A stretch of DNA of 64,000 bases, taken from Ornithomonoglobus_A sp034090805. GTDB taxonomy: Bacteria > Bacillota > Clostridia > UBA1381. Below the pieces are notes generated by a model that was not told the DNA's origin, ran no database searches, and saw nothing but the letters and a program-made list of their open reading frames with translations. A program made the position numbers and the translations under genes. Of the stretch, positions 26,038 through 36,801 are shown in pieces (the stretch's first letter is position 1; each line of letters starts with the position of its first letter). Location of the stretch: positions 79,358 through 143,357 of the forward strand of contig JAXDRV010000138.1 in NCBI GenBank assembly GCA_034090805.1. Direction: 5' to 3'.

Positions 26038-27363
26038 TTGACAAAGCAGGATATTATAAAATTGGCTGAGGAAGAAGACGTAAGATTTGTAAGACTTCAG
26101 TTTACGGATATGCTTGGGCATATCAGAAATATGGCGGTTACTGTGTCAAAGCTCGGAGATGCGCTGGATAATCGTTGTATGTTTGACGGTTCGGCAATAG
26201 AGGGTTTTGCCGATATAGAGGAAAGTGATTTATATCTGCATCCCGACCTTGATACGTTCACCATATTCCCGTGGAGACCGCATCAGGGCAAGGTTGCAAG
26301 GCTGATATGTGACATATACACGCCCGATGGCGAGCCTCTCGCCTTTGATTCAAGGCTTGTTCTTAAAAAGGCGGTTGCCGAGGCGAAGGCTCTCGGCTAT
26401 GATTTCGGAGTAGGTGCGGAATGTGAATTTTTCCTGTTCAAAACGGACGACAGCGGGAACCCGCTGCCGGAGCCGCACGATGAGGCGACATATTTTGACA
26501 TTGCTCCGCTTGACGGGGGCGAAAACTGCCGCCGCGATATATGCCTTACATTGGAGGAAATGGGATACGGCGTTGAAGCGTCGCACCATGAGATTGCAAA
26601 CGGACAGCATGAGATAGTTTTGCAGTATGCCGATGCGCTCACGATGGCGGACAGGCTTGTGACGTTCAGAATGGTTGCGAAAACTCTCGCAAGACGAAAC
26701 GGTATGCACGCAACGTTCATGCCGAAGCCTTTTGAGGGACAGCCCGGAAACGGTATGCACCTTACGCTGTCACTGTCAAAGGACGGAAAAAATGTTTTCT
26801 ATGATGAAAACGATCCGAAAAAATTCTCGGATACGGCATATAAATTTATAGCGGGACTTTTAAAGTATACGCCAGACATAACGTGTATCACAAATCCTAC
26901 GGTCAATTCCTATAAGAGGTTTGTGCCGGGGTATGAGGCACCGTGCTATATTTCATGGTCTGAAAAGAACCGCAGTCTGCTTGTGAGAATCCCAAGCTGC
27001 TGCAGCGGGGGCAACGCAAGAATAGAATACCGCTCGCCGGATCCGACCGCAAATCCGTATCTTGCGCTTGCGGCGTGCTTAAAGGCGGGATTGCAGGGAA
27101 TTAAGGATAATTTGCCTTTGCCGCCGTCGGTTGACGTGAATATTTACAAGCTGACCGAGGAGGAACGTGAGGCGATCGGAGTGAAAAATCTTCCGATAAG
27201 CCTTAACGAGGCAATATCTATCGCAAAGAAATCCGACTTCATAACGGAGCTTTTGGGAAGAGATATGAAGAAAAAGTACCTGGACGCAAAAGCGTCTGAG
27301 TACGGCGAATACAGAAAAATTATAAGCGAGTGGGAGTTAAACACCTATATGCTCAGATACTGA
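26038..27363 (+). CDS. glnA: Glutamine synthetase type I
   Basis: The 441-residue GSI enzyme makes glutamine from glutamate, ammonia and ATP. The N-terminal DMLGHIRN region, GAECEFFLF metal ligands, NGMHLTLSL and the ATP-site segment NRSLLVRIPSC are present. The size fits the shorter Bacillus-type GSI-alpha. The start is TTG at 26038: AAGGAG lies 8-9 bases upstream, and the family N-terminus begins here. It is followed after 27 bases by an ANTAR regulator and preceded by a promoter and terminator leader. Confidence 0.95.
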   Translation: MTKQDIIKLAEEEDVRFVRLQFTDMLGHIRNMAVTVSKLGDALDNRCMFDGSAIEGFADIEESDLYLHPDLDTFTIFPWRPHQGKVARLICDIYTPDGEPLAFDSRLVLKKAVAEAKALGYDFGVGAECEFFLFKTDDSGNPLPEPHDEATYFDIAPLDGGENCRRDICLTLEEMGYGVEASHHEIANGQHEIVLQYADALTMADRLVTFRMVAKTLARRNGMHATFMPKPFEGQPGNGMHLTLSLSKDGKNVFYDENDPKKFSDTAYKFIAGLLKYTPDITCITNPTVNSYKRFVPGYEAPCYISWSEKNRSLLVRIPSCCSGGNARIEYRSPDPTANPYLALAACLKAGLQGIKDNLPLPPSVDVNIYKLTEEEREAIGVKNLPISLNEAISIAKKSDFITELLGRDMKKKYLDAKASEYGEYRKIISEWELNTYMLRY

Positions 27364-27390
27364 TAAAATCAACGGCAGGGGGGATAGGCA

Positions 27391-27912
27391 GTGGAACGTG
27401 TTGTGCTGGCGTTTTCGAGAGAGGAAACGGCGAATAAGATAAAGCATATGCTTGACGGCTCGGGCTACGAGGTATGTGCCGTATGCCGCACTGCCTCGGA
27501 ACTGCTGCGGTACACTGCCGATTACGATGTGTCGCTTGTGATAATGGGGTATAAGCTGGGCGGCGAGCTGGCGGATACGATCGCTGACGATCTTCCGCAC
27601 GGGACGAAGCTTATGGCGATCGTAAGAGCCGAAAACAGCGACCTTATCTCAAACGAGGAAATTTTCGTGCTGACGCTGCCGGTTGACAGGAGGACGCTTT
27701 TGTCCTCGGCGGAGATTTTCCTCGGAGCGATAAACAAGAATAAAAAAACAAGGCGCGACCCCGAAGAACAAAAGGTAATAGACGAGGCGAAGCTCTGGCT
27801 TATGGAAAAATACCGTATGACTGAGGAGCAGGCGCATCGTTTTATTCAAAAAAGAAGTATGGACACCGGCGCAAAGTTCATTGATACTGCAAGGCTCATA
27901 CTGCACGTATAA
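27391..27912 (+). CDS. ANTAR-domain response-regulator-like protein
   Basis: The 173-residue protein has an N-terminal receiver-like domain (residues 1-115) and a C-terminal ANTAR RNA-binding domain (AKLWLMEKYRMTEEQAHRFI, then MDTGAKFIDTARLIL). ANTAR proteins bind small RNA hairpins and prevent termination in nitrogen genes of several phyla. In the receiver the usual phospho-acceptor aspartate is not obvious, so it may be phosphorylation-independent. The start is GTG at 27391 after a G-rich ribosome binding site. Being directly behind glnA, it is a candidate regulator of the leader terminator at 25919. Confidence 0.85.
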   Translation: MERVVLAFSREETANKIKHMLDGSGYEVCAVCRTASELLRYTADYDVSLVIMGYKLGGELADTIADDLPHGTKLMAIVRAENSDLISNEEIFVLTLPVDRRTLLSSAEIFLGAINKNKKTRRDPEEQKVIDEAKLWLMEKYRMTEEQAHRFIQKRSMDTGAKFIDTARLILHV

Positions 27913-27953
27913 TCATTTTTGATGACGGCATAAGCCGCCGAATGCTATAAAGT

Positions 27954-28092
27954 AGGTAATTGTAAAATGTAGGTTTGGGATTTGAGAGTATTTTGAGTTT
28001 ATTCGCACTCAAACATCCCTTGAGGTAACTCGTCCGAGCAAACTCAAAAACACTCTCAAATTTTGAGGAAATCTCGAGTTTTACAATTGCCT
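27954..28092. repeat. Modular inverted repeat, copy D (module 1)
   Basis: Ends AGGTAATTGTAAAA and TTTTACAATTGCCT. The interior matches copies B and C, with centre CATCCCTTGAGG. It ends 25 bases before dapF. Confidence 0.9.
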
Positions 28093-28117
28093 GTTATAAA
28101 GATAAAGGAGTAAACTC

Positions 28118-28963
28118 ATGCAGACAATTAATTTCACAAAAATGCACGGAGCCGGAAACGACTACATTTACGTAAACTGCTTTAAGGAAAAGGTGGAAAA
28201 CATAAATGAAACCGCAAAAAAATTAAGCGACAGGCACTTTGGCATAGGCTCGGACGGACTTGTGCTTATCTGCCCGTCCGATAAGGCGGATTTCAGAATG
28301 GATATGTACAACAGCGACGGCTCACAGGCGGAGATGTGCGGCAACGCAACACGCTGTGTCGGCAAATACGTCTATGATAAGGGACTGACCGACAAAACGG
28401 AAATAACACTCGAAACGCTTGCGGGGATAAAAATCCTTAAGCTAAATGTCGTTGACGGCAGCGTAAAAAGCGTATGCGTGAATATGGGTTCGCCGGAGCT
28501 TACACCTAAGAACATTCCGATAGACAGCAGCCTTGACAGGTTTATACAGCAGCCTGTGGAGGTGGAAGGAAGGGAGTATCTTGTTACGGGAGTATCAATG
28601 GGAAATCCTCATGCGGTGACGTTTATCGATGATACCGACAGCCTTGAGATAGAAAAGATAGGACCGAAATTTGAAAATCATGAATTATTCCCAAGGCGCA
28701 TAAATACCGAATTTGCTCAGATTGTCGACAGAGGTACGATAAAAATGAGAGTATGGGAAAGAGGAGCCGGCGAAACGCTTGCCTGCGGAACGGGAGCGTG
28801 CGCAACGCTCGTTGCGGCGGCGCTGTCCGATTTTGTTGATGATGAGGCGGATTTGAAGCTTATCGGCGGCACGCTCCATATTAAATGGGATAAAGAAGAA
28901 AATAATATTTACATGACCGGCCCGGCGGAATTTGTATTCGACGGAACGGTAACAATAGATTAA
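28118..28963 (+). CDS. dapF: Diaminopimelate epimerase
   Basis: The 281-residue enzyme converts LL- to meso-diaminopimelate for lysine and peptidoglycan synthesis. The two catalytic cysteines lie in EMCGNATRCVGKY (about residue 74) and LACGTGACATLV (about 226). MHGAGNDYIYV at the N-terminus is typical. It is followed after 25 bases by dapL, whose product supplies its substrate. Confidence 0.96.
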   Translation: MQTINFTKMHGAGNDYIYVNCFKEKVENINETAKKLSDRHFGIGSDGLVLICPSDKADFRMDMYNSDGSQAEMCGNATRCVGKYVYDKGLTDKTEITLETLAGIKILKLNVVDGSVKSVCVNMGSPELTPKNIPIDSSLDRFIQQPVEVEGREYLVTGVSMGNPHAVTFIDDTDSLEIEKIGPKFENHELFPRRINTEFAQIVDRGTIKMRVWERGAGETLACGTGACATLVAAALSDFVDDEADLKLIGGTLHIKWDKEENNIYMTGPAEFVFDGTVTID

Positions 28964-28988
28964 ATATATCTGAAAGGACTGTTTGAAA

Positions 28989-30200
28989 ATGGCAAAAATC
29001 AATGATAATTATCTCAAGCTGCCCGGCAGCTATCTGTTTTCGACGATAGCCAAAAAGGTTGCCGCATACACAGCGGCTCACCCGGAGAAAGAGGTAATCA
29101 AAATGGGTATAGGCGACGTAACAAAGCCGCTTGCCCCGGCGGTGGTTGAGGCTCTGCACAAGGCTGCCGACGAAATGGGAACGGCGGAGGGCTTCAGAGG
29201 CTACGGCCCGGAGCAGGGATATGATTTTCTCCGTGAGGCAATAGTGGAAAACGACTATAAGGCAAGAGGCATAGATATTGAAGCGGACGAGATTTTTGTT
29301 TCCGACGGCGCAAAGTCCGACTGCGGAAACATCGGCGATATTTTCTCTGCCGACAATAAGGTTGCCGTGTGCGATCCCGTTTATCCGGTATATGTGGATA
29401 CAAACGCAATGGCGGGGCGTGCGGGAGATTTTATCGGAAGTCACTGGAGCAAGCTTTATTATATGCCGTGCGTTGAAGAAAACGGATTTTTGCCGGAGCT
29501 GCCCAAGGAAAAGGTGGATATGATTTACCTTTGCTTCCCGAATAATCCAACGGGCGAGGCCGCAACTCGTGAGCAGCTTAAGGAATGGGTTGACTACGCA
29601 AAGGAAAACGGCTCTGTTATCCTGTACGACAGCGCATACGAGGCATTTATAACGGACGAAAACGTACCTCATTCGATTTATGAAATAGAGGGAGCAAAAG
29701 ACGTTGCGATAGAGTTCAGAAGCTTCTCAAAAACAGCGGGCTTCACCGGTACACGATGCGCATATACGGTTGTTCCCAAAGCACTTGTTGTTGAGGGGAC
29801 GCCGCTTAATTCACTGTGGAACAGACGTCAATGCACAAAATTTAACGGTGTGCCGTATGTGATACAGAGAGCCGCCGAGGCGGTTTATTCCGAAGAGGGC
29901 AAAAAGCAGGTGAGGGAAACGATAGAATATTATCTTGAAAATGCGAAGATAATAAAGAATGCCCTGTCCGAAGCGGGATTGTCCGTTTACGGAGGTGTAA
30001 ATTCGCCGTATGTATGGGCGAAAACACCGAACGGAATGAAGTCGTGGGAATTTTTTGACAAGCTGCTTGAGGAGGCGAACGTTGTAACGACTCCCGGCGA
30101 GGGCTTTGGCCCAAGCGGCGAGGGATATATAAGACTTACCGCCTTTAACACAAAGGAAAATACGGAAAAAGCCATGGAAAGAATAAAGGCTGTTCTTTAA
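28989..30200 (+). CDS. dapL: LL-diaminopimelate aminotransferase
   Basis: This fold-type I PLP aminotransferase of about 403 residues makes LL-diaminopimelate directly from tetrahydrodipicolinate, bypassing the succinylase and acetylase routes. The PLP lysine is in [16 protein letters not shown], and [12 protein letters not shown] and YDSAYEAFI are conserved. An in-frame TTG lies 6 bases upstream, but AAAGGA spacing favours the ATG at 28989. With dapF it forms a two-gene lysine/peptidoglycan unit. Confidence 0.95.
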   Translation: MAKINDNYLKLPGSYLFSTIAKKVAAYTAAHPEKEVIKMGIGDVTKPLAPAVVEALHKAADEMGTAEGFRGYGPEQGYDFLREAIVENDYKARGIDIEADEIFVSDGAKSDCGNIGDIFSADNKVAVCDPVYPVYVDTNAMAGRAGDFIGSHWSKLYYMPCVEENGFLPELPKEKVDMIYLCFPNNPTGEAATREQLKEWVDYAKENGSVILYDSAYEAFITDENVPHSIYEIEGAKDVAIEFRSFSKTAGFTGTRCAYTVVPKALVVEGTPLNSLWNRRQCTKFNGVPYVIQRAAEAVYSEEGKKQVRETIEYYLENAKIIKNALSEAGLSVYGGVNSPYVWAKTPNGMKSWEFFDKLLEEANVVTTPGEGFGPSGEGYIRLTAFNTKENTEKAMERIKAVL

Positions 30201-30280
30201 TATATAGGGACAAGGGCGTCTCGGATACGGTGCGGTTTATGCCGTACCTGTATGTCCGTGCGCCCTTATTTTATCTATTT

Positions 30281-30490
30281 GTAACTGCCCAATACACATT
30301 TTCTCTGGAATTTGAGATATTTCTGATTAAGCTTCCGCTCAGACACCCCTCACTTCGTTTGGGAACTCGCCGAAACTCAATCAGAAACATCACAAATTCC
30401 CCCAAAGCTGTAACAACTTGTAGGATTTGAGAGTATTTTTGAGTCTGTATAAACTCAAAAATACTCTCAAATCGAAAACCGAAATACTTA
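30281..30490. repeat. Modular inverted repeat, copy G (module 2 then shortened module 1)
   Basis: Module 2 (about 30306-30402) pairs TTTGAGATATTTCTGATT with AATCAGAAACATCACAAA. Module 1 (30424-30473) is reduced to a 21-base perfect stem with an 8-base loop: the usual central CATCCCTTGCGG part is deleted. Terminal repeats are degenerate. The gltB start codon follows 33 bases after it, so the stem is in the gltB leader. Confidence 0.85.
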
Positions 30491-30522
30491 TTATTTTGTC
30501 TATCAGGAAAGGAATGAAAGAA

Positions 30523-33500
30523 ATGGAATATAACGGATTACCCCAAAAACAGGGTCTTTACGATCCGCAGTTTGAGCATGATGCGTGCGGTATAGGCTTT
30601 ATCGCAAACATAAAGGGAAAGACCTCGCACGGAATTATAAACCAGGCAATTCAGATTTTGAAAAATCTTGCACACAGAGGCGGAGTCGGCTCCGATCCCG
30701 ATACGGGTGACGGTGCGGGCATACTTATTCAGATGCCGCATACATTTATGAAGAAGGTGTGCAAAAACGAGGGCATAAAGCTGCCGAATAAGGGCGAATA
30801 CGGCGTGGGTATGCTGTTTTTGTCGCCGGATAAGGAAACGAGAGAGGAAAGCTTAAACAGGCTTACCAAAATCATTTCAGATGAAGGACAGACGCTTTTG
30901 GGCATAAGACGTGTGCCGGTGTACGAGGTTTGCATAGGCAGAGGCGCTCTTGATGCAATGCCGTATATCGTGCAGGTATTCATCGGAAAATCCTCGCCGG
31001 AGCTGAGCGCAGATGATTTTGAAAGACGTTTGTACGTTATCGGCAAAATCGCCGAGCGTGAAATCAGAAAAAGCGGTGTTGACAATTACTTCTATTTTGC
31101 ATCGCTGTCGGCGCGGACTCTTGTATACAAGGGTATGCTTACGCCCGATCAGGTAAATAATTTTTATCTTGATTTAAAGGACGTGGATATGGAAACGGCG
31201 ATAGCTTTGGTACACTCACGTTTTTCGACCAACACGTTCCCAAGCTGGGAAAGAGCGCATCCGAACCGATATATAATTCATAACGGAGAGATCAACACTA
31301 TCCGCGGCAATGTCAACTGGGTAAAGGCAAGAGAGCATATGTTCATGACCCCGGAATTTGAAAATGACATGGATAAGATTCTGCCTGTAATCAACGAGGA
31401 CGGCTCGGACTCGGCAATGCTCGACAATTATCTGCAATTCCTGCATCTTTCGGGCTTCAGTCTGCCGAGAGCCGTTATGATGACTATCCCTGAGCCGTGG
31501 GAAAACAATACGGAAATGAAGCCGGAGATGAGGAAGTTTTACGAGTATCATTCGTGCATAACGGAGCCGTGGGACGGCCCGGCGGCAGTTGCGTTTACAG
31601 ACGGAAGATTTGTCGGCGCAACGCTTGACAGAAACGGCTTAAGACCGGCGAGATATTACGTGACCTCAGACGATATGATAATCCTTTCCTCGGAGGTCGG
31701 AGTAACGGACGTTGACGAGGATAAGATTATCAAAAAGGAAAGACTGCATCCGGGAAAAATGTTCCTTATCGACACAGAAAAGGGCAAGATAATAAGCGAT
31801 GAGGAAATCAAGGAATACGAAGCAACGCATAAGCCGTATTCGGAATGGGTTGACAAGACGCTTGTTGATATAGATAATCTCCCCAAATCGAAAACAAAGG
31901 GCGACACATGGCATGACCTTATTGAAAAAATCAAGGCATCGGCAGTCGGCAACAGGCATTTTGACTTGATTTTAAGAAGCACGATAGAGCTTGAGAATAT
32001 GTTTGTGAACCGTGAAAACGGCGAGGATACTCTGCCGCTTTTGACACGTCAAAAAGCATTCGGCTACACGTGGGAGGACGTAAACAACACAATCAAGCAG
32101 ATAGTGTTAAAGGCAGACGATCCGATAGGCGCAATGGGAGCGGATATACCGCTTGCCGTTCTGTCCGAAAAGCCGCAGCTTTTGTATAACTATTTCAAGC
32201 AGCTTTTCGCCCAGGTAACAAACCCGCCGATAGATGCAATAAGAGAGCAGATAGTAACCTCAACATATACACTTTTCGGTTGCGAGCAGAATCTGCTTAC
32301 CTCGTCGGAGCTTAACTGCCGCAAGGTGCGCGCGAACAGTCCGATACTCACAAACGAGGAGCTTGAAAAGCTGCGCAATATCGAGCTTGAGGGCTTTAAG
32401 AGCATAACTATCCCAATGCTGTTTAACACAAAGCAGGAAAACGATATGGAAACTGCAATAGACACAATATGCACAGCAGCGGATATAGCTATAGAAAACG
32501 GATACAATATCATCATCCTTTCGGATAAGGGAGTATCAAAGGATAAAGCACCCATTCCGGCACTTCTTGCCGCATCGGGACTGCATCATCACCTTATCAG
32601 ACAGGGTACGAGAATGAAGGCATCGATCGTTCTTGAAACGGGCGAGCCGAGAGAGGTGCATCATTTTGCCTGCCTCATAGGCTACGGTGTAAACGGAGTG
32701 AATCCGTATCTTGCACTTGAGAGCGTTCGTGAGCTTGTTGATGAAAAGATAATCGACATGGACTACGAAACGGCAGAGGTAAATTACAGAACCGCCTGCA
32801 CAAAGGGAATTGTCAAGGTAATGTCAAAAATGGGTATCTCGACTATTCAGTCATACCAGGGCGCACAGATTTTTGAGGCTCTCGGTATAAGGGAAAGTGT
32901 TGTTGAAAAGTATTTCACCGGCACGGCAACGAGAATCGGCGGTATCGGAACAGAGCATATCCAAAAAGAGGTAATGCTTCGCCATGACGAGGCATTCAGC
33001 AAGGTAAACGGCAAAAAAGCATTAAAAACGGGCGGAGAATACAAATGGAGAGCCAACGGCGAATACCATATGTTCAACCCGATTTCCATATACAAGCTCC
33101 AGACTGCGTGCAGAACGGGCGATTATAAGCTGTATAAGGAATATGCCGACGAAATGAACGCACACAATGACAAGTTGTGTACGATAAGAAGTATGCTTGA
33201 CATAAAAACCATAGATAAGCCTATTGCAATAGACAGCGTGGAAAGCGTGGACAGCATTGTAAAACGCTTTAAGACGGGCGCAATGTCCTACGGTTCGATA
33301 AGCCTTGAGGCGCATGAGTGCCTTGCGATAGCAATGAACCGTTTGGGCGGAAAGTCGAACAGCGGCGAGGGCGGCGAGAATCCCGACCGATATATTTCGG
33401 ACGAAAACGGCGATTCACGCTCAAGCGCAATCAAGCAGGTTGCGTCGGGACGTTTCGGTGTTCATATACACTACCTCAATCAGGCAAAGGAAATTCAGAT

Positions 33501-35217
33501 TAAAATGGCGCAGGGAGCAAAGCCGGGCGAGGGCGGTCATCTTCCGGGCGGAAAGGTTTATCCGTGGATTGCAAAGGCAAGACATTCAACGCCGGGCGTG
33601 GGACTTATCTCACCGCCTCCACACCATGATATATATTCAATCGAGGATTTGGCGCAGCTTATCCATGACCTCAAAAATGCGAACCGTGACGCACGTGTAA
33701 CGGTTAAGCTTGTTTCCGAGGCGGGAGTAGGCACGATAGCAGTCGGCGTTGCAAAGGGACGCGCGGACGTAATCCTCATTTCCGGCTATGACGGCGGAAC
33801 GGGCGCAGCACCGAGAACATCGGTAAGACACGCCGGACTTCCGTGGGAGCTGGGCGTTGCGGAAACGCATCAGGCGCTTTTGATGAACAACCTAAGAAAC
33901 AGAGTTGTAATCGAAACGGACGGTAAGCTGCTGACGGGACGTGACGTTGCCGTTGCGGCGCTGCTGGGAGCCGAGGAATACGGCTTTGCGACAGGTCCGC
34001 TTATCGCAATCGGCTGTGTTATGATGAGAGTCTGCAATCTCGATACCTGCCCCGTAGGTGTTGCAACGCAGAGCCCGAAGCTCAGAAAGCGTTTTGCCGG
34101 AAAGCCGGAATACGTTGAGAATTTCATGCGGTTTATAGCGCAGGATTTAAGAGAATGGATGGCGAAAATAGGCGTAAGAACAGTTGACGAAATGATCGGT
34201 CATGTTGAAATGCTCAGCCAGAAAAAGGTTGAGGGCAACTGGAAGGCGAAGGAGGTCGACTTCTCGTCACTGCTGTATCAGCCGAAAATATGCACAAACG
34301 ACTACGAGCGTTATCACAATACAGACCAGGATCACGAGCTTGGCAAGACGCTTGATATGAACACGCTCATGCACCTGTGCGCACCGGCTGTGGAAAGCGG
34401 CAAAAAGATAAACGCAAAGCTTGAAATAGCGAACACAAACAGAGTAACAGGCACGATTCTTTCGTCCGAAATCGCAAGAAAATACGGCGAGGAGGGACTG
34501 CCGGAGGATACGATATGTCTGACCTTTGAGGGAAGTGCAGGTCAAAGCTTCGGAGCGTTCCTTGCACCGGGAGTTACCATGCGCCTTGAGGGTGACAGCA
34601 ACGACTATATCGGCAAGGGTCTTTCGGGCGGTAAGCTTATAGTTGTACCGAAAAAGGATTCACGCATTAAGCCGTCGGAAAACGTCATCATCGGAAATGT
34701 TGCATTTTACGGTGCAATAAAGGGCGAGGCATATATCCGAGGTGTTGCGGGAGAGCGTTTCTGTGTCAGAAACTCCGGCATGACCGCCGTTGTTGAGGGC
34801 ATAGGCGACCACGGCTGCGAGTATATGACGGGCGGCTGTGTTGCCGTTATCGGAGAAACTGGCAGAAACTTTGCCGCAGGTATGTCGGGCGGCGTGGCAT
34901 ATGTCTATAATAAAGACGGAGAATTTGAGGCAAAGTGCAACAAGGGCATGGTATCGCTTGAAACACTCGGCGATAAGGACGCTCAAACGCTTAAGTCCAT
35001 GCTTGAAAAGCACGTAAGATATACCGGCTCGGACGCTGCAAAGGCAATAGTCGATAGCTTTGACGAGGAACTGAGCAAATTTGTCAAGGTAATACCCAAC
35101 GATTACAAAAAGGTTATAACCGTCCTTGACGAGGAGCTTGAAAAGGGAGCCGACCGTGACAGCGCAATGCTTACGGCATTTGAAAGCGTAACGGGCAAGA
35201 AAGTCGAAATCGCATGA
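30523..35217 (+). CDS. gltB: Glutamate synthase large subunit
   Basis: The product of about 1564 residues forms glutamate from glutamine and 2-oxoglutarate. The start at 30523 (MEYNGLPQK) follows AAAGG; it places a 21-residue propeptide before Cys22 of CGIGFIANIKG, the expected N-terminal nucleophile of the class II amidotransferase domain. Then come the central linker, the FMN-binding synthase domain (GEGGHLPGGKVYPWIAK, SGYDGGTGAAPRTS), the 3Fe-4S cysteines in CNLDTCPVGVATQ, and the C-terminal GXGXG domain. gltD follows by 14 bases. Confidence 0.95.
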   Translation: MEYNGLPQKQGLYDPQFEHDACGIGFIANIKGKTSHGIINQAIQILKNLAHRGGVGSDPDTGDGAGILIQMPHTFMKKVCKNEGIKLPNKGEYGVGMLFLSPDKETREESLNRLTKIISDEGQTLLGIRRVPVYEVCIGRGALDAMPYIVQVFIGKSSPELSADDFERRLYVIGKIAEREIRKSGVDNYFYFASLSARTLVYKGMLTPDQVNNFYLDLKDVDMETAIALVHSRFSTNTFPSWERAHPNRYIIHNGEINTIRGNVNWVKAREHMFMTPEFENDMDKILPVINEDGSDSAMLDNYLQFLHLSGFSLPRAVMMTIPEPWENNTEMKPEMRKFYEYHSCITEPWDGPAAVAFTDGRFVGATLDRNGLRPARYYVTSDDMIILSSEVGVTDVDEDKIIKKERLHPGKMFLIDTEKGKIISDEEIKEYEATHKPYSEWVDKTLVDIDNLPKSKTKGDTWHDLIEKIKASAVGNRHFDLILRSTIELENMFVNRENGEDTLPLLTRQKAFGYTWEDVNNTIKQIVLKADDPIGAMGADIPLAVLSEKPQLLYNYFKQLFAQVTNPPIDAIREQIVTSTYTLFGCEQNLLTSSELNCRKVRANSPILTNEELEKLRNIELEGFKSITIPMLFNTKQENDMETAIDTICTAADIAIENGYNIIILSDKGVSKDKAPIPALLAASGLHHHLIRQGTRMKASIVLETGEPREVHHFACLIGYGVNGVNPYLALESVRELVDEKIIDMDYETAEVNYRTACTKGIVKVMSKMGISTIQSYQGAQIFEALGIRESVVEKYFTGTATRIGGIGTEHIQKEVMLRHDEAFSKVNGKKALKTGGEYKWRANGEYHMFNPISIYKLQTACRTGDYKLYKEYADEMNAHNDKLCTIRSMLDIKTIDKPIAIDSVESVDSIVKRFKTGAMSYGSISLEAHECLAIAMNRLGGKSNSGEGGENPDRYISDENGDSRSSAIKQVASGRFGVHIHYLNQAKEIQIKMAQGAKPGEGGHLPGGKVYPWIAKARHSTPGVGLISPPPHHDIYSIEDLAQLIHDLKNANRDARVTVKLVSEAGVGTIAVGVAKGRADVILISGYDGGTGAAPRTSVRHAGLPWELGVAETHQALLMNNLRNRVVIETDGKLLTGRDVAVAALLGAEEYGFATGPLIAIGCVMMRVCNLDTCPVGVATQSPKLRKRFAGKPEYVENFMRFIAQDLREWMAKIGVRTVDEMIGHVEMLSQKKVEGNWKAKEVDFSSLLYQPKICTNDYERYHNTDQDHELGKTLDMNTLMHLCAPAVESGKKINAKLEIANTNRVTGTILSSEIARKYGEEGLPEDTICLTFEGSAGQSFGAFLAPGVTMRLEGDSNDYIGKGLSGGKLIVVPKKDSRIKPSENVIIGNVAFYGAIKGEAYIRGVAGERFCVRNSGMTAVVEGIGDHGCEYMTGGCVAVIGETGRNFAAGMSGGVAYVYNKDGEFEAKCNKGMVSLETLGDKDAQTLKSMLEKHVRYTGSDAAKAIVDSFDEELSKFVKVIPNDYKKVITVLDEELEKGADRDSAMLTAFESVTGKKVEIA

Positions 35218-35231
35218 GGAGGAACTGAACC

Positions 35232-36686
35232 ATGGGAAAACCAACAGGATTTTTAGAATATGAAAGAAATCTTCCGAAGGACAGACCTCCTTCGGAGAGA
35301 ATAAAGGATTATGACGAATTTCACACGCATTTTGAGCTTGCAAAGCTTCAGCTTCAGGGTGCAAGGTGCATGGACTGCGGAGTGCCGTTTTGTCATACAG
35401 GTCAGGTGATAGGCAGAACGTCAATCGGCTGTCCGCTGAATAACCTCATACCTGAATGGAACGACCTTGTGTATAAGGGAGATATTGATGAGGCATACAG
35501 GAGATTATCTCTTACGAATAATTTTCCGGAATTTACGGGACGTGTCTGCCCGGCACTGTGCGAGGGATCATGCACGCTCGGTATGCACGACCCGGCAGTG
35601 ACGATAAAGAATATCGAATGTCATATAATAGACACGATGTTTGACGAGGGCAAGGTAAAGCCGAGACTGCCGGAAAAATCAACGGAAAAGCGTGTGGCGG
35701 TAGTAGGCTCCGGACCTGCCGGACTTGCGTGCGCCGACCAGCTAAACCAAATGGGACATCGTGTGACCGTGTTTGAGCGTGCCGACAGAGCGGGAGGTCT
35801 GCTTATGTACGGCATACCCAATATGAAGCTTGACAAAAAGGTTGTCGAAAGACGTGTGAAGCTTATGGAAAAAGAGGGAGTTGTGTTCAAGCTGAATACG
35901 GAAATCGGCAAAAATTACCCCTCGGTTAAGCTTGTAAATGAATTTGACGCTGTTGTACTTTGTACCGGCGCAACAAATCCCAGACCGTTAAAAACGGAGG
36001 GTGCAGATTTAAAGGGTGTTCACTATGCGGTGGATTTTCTTTCAAAAAATACAAAAAGCCTGCTTGATTCGCAGCTTGAGGACAGAATGTATATAAGCGC
36101 CGAGGGCAAGAACGTGATTGTAATAGGCGGCGGAGATACCGGTACGGACTGCGTGGGAACGGCGATACGTCACGGCTGCAAGAGTGTAACTCAGCTTGAG
36201 ATTATGCCGGAGCTGCCGGAGGACAGACTGCCGTCAAATCCGTGGCCGGAGTGGCCGAGAGTGAAAAAGACCGACTACGGTCAGGAGGAGGCAATAGAGC
36301 TTTACGGAAAAGATCCGAGAGAATACCTCACAACGGTTACAAAAATCGAGGGTGACGACATGGGTCAGGTAAAGGCTGTGCATACCGTCCAGGTGGATTG
36401 GTCAACCGGTGCGCCCGTACCCGTAAAGGGAACGGAGCAGGTACGTGACTGCGAGCTTGTGCTTATCGCAATGGGATTTTTGGGACCGGAGCAGGAGCTT
36501 GTAAGGCAGCTTACCCTTGCGTCGGATAACAGAAGCAACATCAAAGCCTCCGAGGAGGATTACAAAACGACACTCAAGGGAGTGTTTGCCGCAGGCGACT
36601 GCCGCAGAGGTCAGAGTCTTGTTGTATGGGCAATCCGAGAGGGCAGAAGAGCCGCAGACGCAGTAAACGAATATTTAATGAAATAA
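35232..36686 (+). CDS. gltD: Glutamate synthase small subunit
   Basis: The 484-residue subunit passes electrons from NAD(P)H to GltB. N-terminal iron-sulfur cysteines lie in [13 protein letters not shown] and [15 protein letters not shown] binding is at [15 protein letters not shown] and NAD(P)H binding at [13 protein letters not shown]. The length and layout are standard. It is translationally close to gltB with AGGAGGA in the short gap. Confidence 0.96.
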   Translation: MGKPTGFLEYERNLPKDRPPSERIKDYDEFHTHFELAKLQLQGARCMDCGVPFCHTGQVIGRTSIGCPLNNLIPEWNDLVYKGDIDEAYRRLSLTNNFPEFTGRVCPALCEGSCTLGMHDPAVTIKNIECHIIDTMFDEGKVKPRLPEKSTEKRVAVVGSGPAGLACADQLNQMGHRVTVFERADRAGGLLMYGIPNMKLDKKVVERRVKLMEKEGVVFKLNTEIGKNYPSVKLVNEFDAVVLCTGATNPRPLKTEGADLKGVHYAVDFLSKNTKSLLDSQLEDRMYISAEGKNVIVIGGGDTGTDCVGTAIRHGCKSVTQLEIMPELPEDRLPSNPWPEWPRVKKTDYGQEEAIELYGKDPREYLTTVTKIEGDDMGQVKAVHTVQVDWSTGAPVPVKGTEQVRDCELVLIAMGFLGPEQELVRQLTLASDNRSNIKASEEDYKTTLKGVFAAGDCRRGQSLVVWAIREGRRAADAVNEYLMK

Positions 36687-36722
36687 ACAAAATATGTCTG
36701 TCTTAATTGTGCAGTATTACTC

Positions 36723-36751
36723 TTGAAGCTAAGCAAAAAGCGTGGTAGTAT
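36723..36751 (+). promoter_or_regulatory. Possible promoter of the polysaccharide deacetylase gene
   Basis: TTGAAG (36723-36728), 17 bases, TAGTAT (36746-36751), about 50 bases before the ATG at 36802. Confidence 0.45.
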
Positions 36752-36801
36752 ATATATGGTATTTTACGGTAAGTAAAAATAATTATAGACGGAGGAATAT
36801 C

